64,000 nucleotides of DNA from Mixophyes australis (Eukaryota > Chordata > Amphibia > Anura > Limnodynastidae), in the NCBI GenBank assembly GCA_036250195.1, contig JAVHZZ010000009.1, positions 41,073,824 to 41,137,823 on the forward strand. The letters are read 5' to 3'. Positions 58,435 to 64,000 of this stretch are shown piece by piece; position 1 is the stretch's first letter; the number at the start of each line of letters is the position of its first letter. The notes under the pieces were generated by a model, which was not told the origin of the DNA, searched no databases, and saw only the letters and a list, made by a program, of their open reading frames with translations. Made by a program: the position numbers and the translations under genes.

Positions 58435-59235
58435 AGTATGCCTAATGTTCATAAAATATAGCTTCTTACTGTCATGTATAACAGATCTTCTGTACCTTTG
58501 TTTTCATTCTTTGCCATCTTTACTGGCATTGCGCAATGCTAATAAAATTCCAAGAAAAGATTAATCCCCAGTAAGGGAAGTAAAGAAATATTTTCCTCTA
58601 CTGCATTTTTCATTACTGGAATATCTCAATGGATTCTTGTCATATTGGCTTTCAGTGTTGGAAAAGAGAGTTTAGTTATATAAACCTTTGGTAAGATACA
58701 AACAGTATCAGAACCTGATAGCTTTTGTTTTTTGGATGATGTGCTGCAGATTTTAGTGACAATATAAAAATTGGCAGCTAGAAACTTATCTTACAGTATT
58801 ACTGTCTTTGGGCAGAAAAAACATTTGTACAAAATGTTTCCCTAAATAAAGTATCCTGCAGAAAGCATCCTGTAGTGTAAGCAATCCTAAAGATTGTAAA
58901 ATATCAATGCAGACAACTTTGCCATTGTGCCAACAAATTCTATAGTAACATAACTTACTATTGTAAATGTGCAACAACATCCATAACACACCAAATTAGA
59001 TAACATTGTTAAATCACTGTCTTTCAGATAGATGAATACAATATTGTATAGCATGTTCCCTTAACTGACATGTCTAAATCCTTCACTTAAAAAATCTGAA
59101 ATTTAGAAGTTAGGCCTATTAATTTCTCTATATTTGCGATCGGTAGAAAATGGTATTCCCATGTAAAAGCAAAATATTTTCCCTTACACCTTTTCAATTG
59201 GCTGAATTTTCAGCTTTGCCCAGGAGGAATATATA
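58435..59235. other. Unassigned AT-rich sequence
   Basis: No gene recognised. Confidence 0.4.
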
Positions 59236-59634
59236 TCTACTATATAAATGCCTAGTGGCGTGTGTGAAAAAAAAAAAACCAAGCTGCAGCGCCACCTGCT
59301 GGGCAGAGTTATACACTGACCTATATATTTTTTGAAGGAGAAGTGACAGTTGGGAGTGGTTGGTGGTTGCCGGGGGTGACAGTGGGGAGTTTTTAACACT
59401 TTAAGTAGCTTGATGAAGGATGTGGCGATAAAGATGAAGGATGAGGTGATGGAGAAAAATGATGAGATGGTGACATGTGGACAAAACCACGTTAAAAAAG
59501 GGCGCTTGCGTCGGGAAGTAACGCTCTTCCGCTGAGGAGGCCTGGGCTAGGACCAAATGCATGACAAGAACCTTTTTAACACCTTAAGTAGCTTGATTTG
59601 ACTAGAATGCATGAGTATCATGCACGGGTTAACT

Positions 59635-59636
<2 letters not shown>
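59236..59636 (+). mobile_element. Helitron-like non-autonomous element, copy C
   Basis: Starts TCTACTATATAAATGCCTAG and ends with the GCATGA-GTA-TCATGC hairpin and ACGGGTTAACTTG. Same length as copy A and nearly identical to it, in the opposite orientation. Confidence 0.58.

Positions 59637-59693
<57 letters not shown>
59637..59693. repeat. (TA)n microsatellite after Helitron-like copy C
   Basis: TA run directly at the element's 3' border, as in copy B. Confidence 0.95.
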
Positions 59694-59697
<4 letters not shown>

Positions 59698-59708
59698 TTT
59701 CTTTTACT

Positions 59709-59975
59709 AACATTACAAACACTGGAGAGGGTGACACATAACTAAGCAGTTGAGTCCCCTAATATATTTTGTAGCTCTGTTCCAATGTCCTCTTGATGAC
59801 AGTCATGCAGGGAAGTAACAGGGCTATAATCACAGGAAGATAAGGAGATAAGGTGCTTCCACAAGAATCGTCTTTTGGTTTTGTATACATATATAGGAAT
59901 TTATATTGACATGCAGCTAATACCATTTATAATATGGGAAATGCCAAGCACAGGTTTATTTTTTCTCTGATTTTG
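59709..59975. repeat. Dispersed repeat block P-Q
   Basis: P (59709-59870) contains GGGTGACACATAACTAAGCA and CAATGTCCTCTTGATGACAG. Q (59880-59975) contains TTTATATTGACATGCAGCTA and TATAATATGGGAAATGCC. Both recur at 62215-62545 in the order Q then P, same strand. Confidence 0.7.
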
Positions 59976-60387
59976 TCTCAAAATATTGCGTTATGTTGTC
60001 TTAGCAGCTGGTTATCAATCCTATTTAAGGCTCATTTGGGTGTAGGCAACAAGCCAGCCCTTGCTAGATGTAAGTCTTGCTAGATGTAAGCCCCTAAACC
60101 TGGGTGGGGAGTTCATCTGATTTTAACTGCATTTTAATTAGAGATGGACGCGCTTGGTTTCCTTGAAACCGAACCCACCCGAACTGCGGGGTTCCGGTAC
60201 TCTCACGCCTATTCGGTTTCCAAAACGAGGCAAAACGTCATCGTATCGTCGTTGGATCTCAGATCTCGGATCTTGCGAGTTATAGAATGAATAAATACCC
60301 GCCTCCACGGCGATGTAGCGCCATTTGAGAGAGGGACAGAGAACGGTTAGGTCAAAGAATAGAGCAGGAATAGAGCAATATAGAGTA

Positions 60388-60733
60388 GGCATTTTTCTGA
60401 ATTTGCACTACAAAGTGTTTGGGGTGTCATATCCACCCTTCTAAAAAAGCTGTATTTGCTGAGTGCTGAAATTGTAATATAGCACTGTATTGTTTAGGGA
60501 GGGCCTAGCAGGGCTTAAACTGTATTTTTCTGAATTTGCATTACAAAGTTTTTGGGGTGTCATATACCCCCTTCTAAAAAAAAGCTGTATTTTGTGAGTG
60601 CTGAAATTGTAATATAGCACTGTATTGTTTAGGGAGGGCATAGCAGGGATTAAGCTGAATTTTTCTGAATTTGCACTACAAAGTGTTTGGGGTCTCATAT
60701 ATCCCCTTATTAAAAAAAGCTGTATTTTCTGCA
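60388..60733. repeat. Tandem repeat of about 140 bp in hAT element 2
   Basis: TTTTTCTGAATTTGCACTAC, AAAGTGTTTGGGGTGTCATA and GTGCTGAAATTGTAATATAG recur about 2.5 times. A related unit recurs at 61190-61395 downstream of the gene. Confidence 0.9.
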
Positions 60734-60735
60734 AA

Positions 60736-61129
60736 GGATGGTGGAGGATTATTTTCAAGAGTTAATTGAAATCGAAATGTCAGACAGTCCCTTTTCATAC
60801 TGGGAGGAAAAATAAAGCCATTTGGAAACCCATGTACAAACTTGCTTTGCAATACCTAAGTTGCCCACTCTCCACCCTCCAGTGTGTACTCAGAAAGAGT
60901 TTTCAGCACAACCAGGAACCTTGTCAGTGATCGACGTAGAAGGTTACTTCCTAAAAATGTGGAAAAGATGATGTTCATCAAAATGAACTACATCTTCCAC
61001 GAAGAAGGCCTTTACCGGCAAATACATCCAAGTACTGACACTTCTCTAATGGCGGATTCCAGCGCAGATAAATTGATAGTCTGTGATGATGATGCTGAAG
61101 ATGATGACGACATCATCTTGACAGTGTAG
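60736..61129 (+). pseudogene. hAT transposase C-terminal segment (dimerisation domain)
   Basis: Begins MVEDYFQELIEIEMSDSPFS, reaches a stop, then in a shifted frame reads NKAIWKPMYKLALQYLSCP, and from 60884 in a third frame YSERVFSTTRNLVSDRRRRL, LPKNVEKMMFIKMNY. This is the conserved C-terminal hAT dimerisation region. It then runs to an acidic C-terminus (DDDAEDDDDIILTV) and a stop at 61129. This is the best preserved hAT coding piece in the window. Two frameshifts and the loss of the catalytic part make it non-functional. Confidence 0.9.
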
Positions 61130-61189
61130 AATTCACTTCACAGCTCTGTTGGTCTAACATGCCTTTAGGCCATTGATAGCTTGTTTAGG

Positions 61190-61395
61190 GAGGGCCTAGG
61201 AGGGATTAAACTGTATTTTTCTGAATTTGCATTAGTAAGTGTAGGGTGTAATATACACCCAAAGAGAAAAGGTGCATTGGTCATTTTGATTAATCTAGAA
61301 GTCTTTGCAGGCTGTTTGTCTTAATTTGCACAAATCAGTGTAGGGTGTAAAATACACCCAAAGAGAAAAGGTGCTTTGGTCATTTTGATTAATAG
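61190..61395. repeat. Short tandem repeat near the right end of hAT element 2
   Basis: GTGTAGGGTGTAATATACAC, CCAAAGAGAAAAGGTGC and TTTGGTCATTTTGATTAAT occur twice. The reverse complement of this region occurs in element 1 near 57140-57230. Confidence 0.85.
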
Positions 61396-62214
61396 TGTCC
61401 TTAAAGCAGTTCATTGGGGCTGATTCTAAGCTCACTGATGAACTGGCTTTTTACTGTGAATTTCAATAGCTCTTTTTAGTGCATTGTCTGGTACCCTGGA
61501 TTGGTGTGTGTCTGATAAAAGCACGCATCCTGGGGGGGTCAGCACTCGTTGCCATGTATTAGCTGTAGAATTACCTCACTTATCCAAGAAACAGGTGGAG
61601 CGATCGATCATTGCCATGTATTACCTGTAGAAATACCTCACTTATCCAGGAAACAGGTGGAGCGCTCGTTGCAATGTTTTCTAGATGTGGTAGGAACTGC
61701 CGTGTGTTTGAGTCATTGCTCTGTCGCTTACCATCCAGCCAAATTGCTGCAGTATTTGGCTAAAAGTTTGTGAAAAGCATATTGTGACCTGTGAGATGGT
61801 AAAAATTTAATGAAAATCACGGGAATTTAGTGTTAGTGAGTTTAATAATAATGTAGGTACAAAATAATAACGAAATTATGTGATTTTACCCCAAAAAATT
61901 TAATTTAATAAAAAATAGCTAAACAAAACCAAAACCAAAACACGCAAGGGTGGTATTGGAAAAACCAAAACCAAAATCCGAAGCTAATCCAGATCCAAAA
62001 CCAAAACCAAAACCAAAACATGGGGGTCAGTGAGCATCTCTAATTTTTGGTGTTTAAAACATATAGGTCAGAGTAGGACCTGCATATAATAAGGTGCCCT
62101 TGGCGCTGGGATGCAGGCTTAAATATTTTGATTAAAGAACGCACTAATACCTCATGTTTTCATTTTGCTAGATACACACAGATATGCTATGTTAAGGATA
62201 AACGCTGACAACAA

Positions 62215-62545
62215 TTATCTTTTTGCTTTGTGCACATATATGGACATTTATATTGCAATGCAGCTGGTACCCTATATAACATGGGATATACTGAGCCAGG
62301 CTTATTGCCATGCAGCGGGTAGCATATATAATATGGGACATACCTAGCGCAGGACTAATTTTTCTCAGATAAAGATATATGACAAGTTTTTTGTTAATAT
62401 TACAAACACCGGAGGGGGTGACACATAACTGGGCAGTTAAGTCCACATATATATTTTGCAGCCCTGCTCCAATGTCCTCTTGATGACAGTAATGCAGGGG
62501 AAGTAACAGGTTTAAAACCACAGGAAGATAAGATGCTTGGCAGCA
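62215..62545. repeat. Dispersed repeat block Q-P
   Basis: Q (62215-62375, itself with an internal duplication of GCAGCTGGTACCCTATATAA and GCAGCGGGTAGCATATATAA) followed by P (62397-62545, GGGTGACACATAACTGGGCA, CAATGTCCTCTTGATGACAG). The order is the reverse of 59709-59975. Confidence 0.7.
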
Positions 62546-62559
62546 TGGCATACACACAG

Positions 62560-64000
62560 TATAAAAGCCCAGGCTGGTGCCATCCTGTCTGGCAACCTGT
62601 TTCTACCAATGATTACTTTATTAAGAGGAGAGGCAACTTTCTTGTCTAGTAAACAGACATTTTCATTGATTTAAGAGATAATTTCAGCCTAAAGACATGT
62701 AGAGAGTGCAGTTTTAGGTGAAAAGTTTCCTATGGGAGAAGTTTTTTTGCTTATTACATGGGATGGAGTCAGCCCCTAAGTGACAACAAAAAGACTACCC
62801 TGCAATTAATTGGAATGTTCAGTGAATGAATGTAATTAACAGAACAAATAACATGACATACAGAAACAGTTCAGCATATAACAAGACAGGGACAAAGACA
62901 GGTGCATAGCCACATGGAAGTAAAATAATAAATGATGCATTTAACAGAACAAATCACATGGCATACAGAAGCAATTCACCATAAGACTTAACAGGGGAAA
63001 GCAGAGAAGAGACAGATTGGAGAGCCTGTGTGAGCATCTAAATGAGCACATCTAATACACCATTTCTGCAAGAACATTAAGATTATAAACTGTAATTTCT
63101 CTTCACACCAATTTACACAAAAACTTTCTCTTATTATATGAATCTTAGAGTAATGTTTCTTCAGTTCTAGTAGCTGGGACTAGGAATCTTAGATAACAAA
63201 TCCTTGCATATTTTGCATATAAGGATATTTAAGCAAAAGCTTATATTTTTTTTTACAAAAGATGTAATATATGATAGTGTGTGTCTTGTTAAAAGTAAAA
63301 TACCCTACCAGCCTCTGATATTTCATAATTCATTAAAGTATAGTTATTTCTAACAGATAACAGCCAATCTAATGTAGTCTGAGTCATATTCTATGCCAAA
63401 AGATGACCTGCATGATTGAAATAATACATAATTTCTGATTGATCACACACAGAATTGCCTAGTAACCTCCATTATTTTGATTTAAAGCTTACACATATTT
63501 TTAACTTATCAAACGGATGATTTATAATCAGCTGAAGAGCTACTAAAGACTTCATATTTTTACATAAGTGTGCATGTATTGTAGTTACATACATTAATGG
63601 GTTCACACATTAGAGGACCAACATTAGCTCTGGCAGGACAGTTTGTGCTTCAAACTTGTATTGCTTCAGTATAACATTATCATTATAAGTAATAGCAAAA
63701 GAAATATACAAAAAACACAAAAAAGCAACATTATAATCTCTCCCCATTACATGCTTTTAGAAAATATATCTTTTACAGTAATAGCTTCTCCATAAGAAGG
63801 AAAGTTAGTATCCAAGCTGATTGGAATGTGTCCTTAAATCCATCAATTTAGTGCAGCCTGTCACTCTTCCAACCTCGATTATTGATTTGTGTGACTATAG
63901 ACCTTTCTGCACTGACTGTGCTGTGAATATCTCCCACTTAATTTGAAGATTATGGAGACAGAGCCATATATGACAAATTATAGCATCTAGTGGAATTATG
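62560..64000. other. Unassigned AT-rich sequence
   Basis: No gene or clear element. A weak direct repeat (TTAACAGAACAAATAACATG near 62836 and TTAACAGAACAAATCACATG near 62940) is present. Confidence 0.4.

Larger units (their letters stand above)
60139..62042. mobile_element. hAT-family element 2
   Basis: Left end TAGAGATGGACGCGCTTGG, right end GGGGGTCAGTGAGCATCTCTA: the same TAGAGATG TIRs as the element at 55008-58090, but its subterminal regions are swapped. The GAACCGAACCC-type region is on the left and the CCAAAACCAAAACC-type region on the right. The right 350 bases are the reverse complement, at fair identity, of the left 350 bases of element 1. Flanks ATTTTAAT and ATTTTTGG agree in only the first five bases, so the target duplication is uncertain or decayed. 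The gene inside is on the plus strand. Confidence 0.75.

Overview
The window reads as vertebrate nuclear DNA, most likely from an amphibian (probably a frog) with a large repeat-rich genome. This rests on the mix of element families: L2-clade, CR1-like and L1-like retrotransposons, a chromodomain Ty3/gypsy element, hAT, Tc1-like and Harbinger-like DNA transposons, Helitron-like elements, many palindromic MITEs and long (TA)n tracts. The species assignment is inference; no host gene anchors it. I found no convincing host protein-coding gene, rRNA or tRNA gene, CRISPR array or operon. The translatable blocks are decayed transposon proteins or translations of simple repeats.

Layout. 0-5 kb: a Harbinger-like MITE, a GC-rich palindrome made of NotI-type octamers, then a GC-rich block (2545-4898) that looks like one very long LTR and holds an array of about 18 tiny hairpins. 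5-11 kb: two LTR-like stretches with divergent promoters and several MITEs. 11-15 kb: a Helitron-like element, then a hAT transposase relic with a MITE inserted in it and a repetitive tail. 15-21 kb: two L2 elements, one on the minus strand (15.1-17.7 kb) and one on the plus strand (18.6-21.1 kb). 21.8-24.0 kb: a non-autonomous hAT element with a perfect 8-bp target duplication and three minisatellites. 24-32 kb: L2 tails, a 400-bp palindrome, a local duplication, MITEs and microsatellites. 32.4-33.7 kb: a Tc1-like relic split by a CR1-like insertion.

34.9-39.65 kb: a minus-strand Ty3/gypsy chromovirus relic with 3' LTR, polypurine tract, chromodomain, integrase, RNase H/RT, protease and gag, but no 5' LTR. 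39.7-41.5 kb: an L1-like 3' portion. 42.0-45.7 kb: a Helitron-like copy, then a hAT relic enclosing a second gypsy fragment and a 40-bp minisatellite. 45.7-52.2 kb: further L1-like, hAT-like and L2 pieces. 53.4-54.9 kb: a MITE-like element and a Tc1-like transposase relic. 55.0-58.1 kb: a complete hAT-family insertion with 8-bp target duplication, carrying hAT fragments on both strands. 58.1-62.0 kb: a MITE, a third Helitron-like copy, and a second hAT element with an intact C-terminal dimerisation segment. 62.0-64.0 kb: little recognisable.

The genes do not work together as a pathway. The window records repeated insertion, nesting and decay. Its most unusual parts are the hairpin array with stem-preserving changes, the two hAT insertions with exact target duplications and odd cargo, and the nesting relationships.
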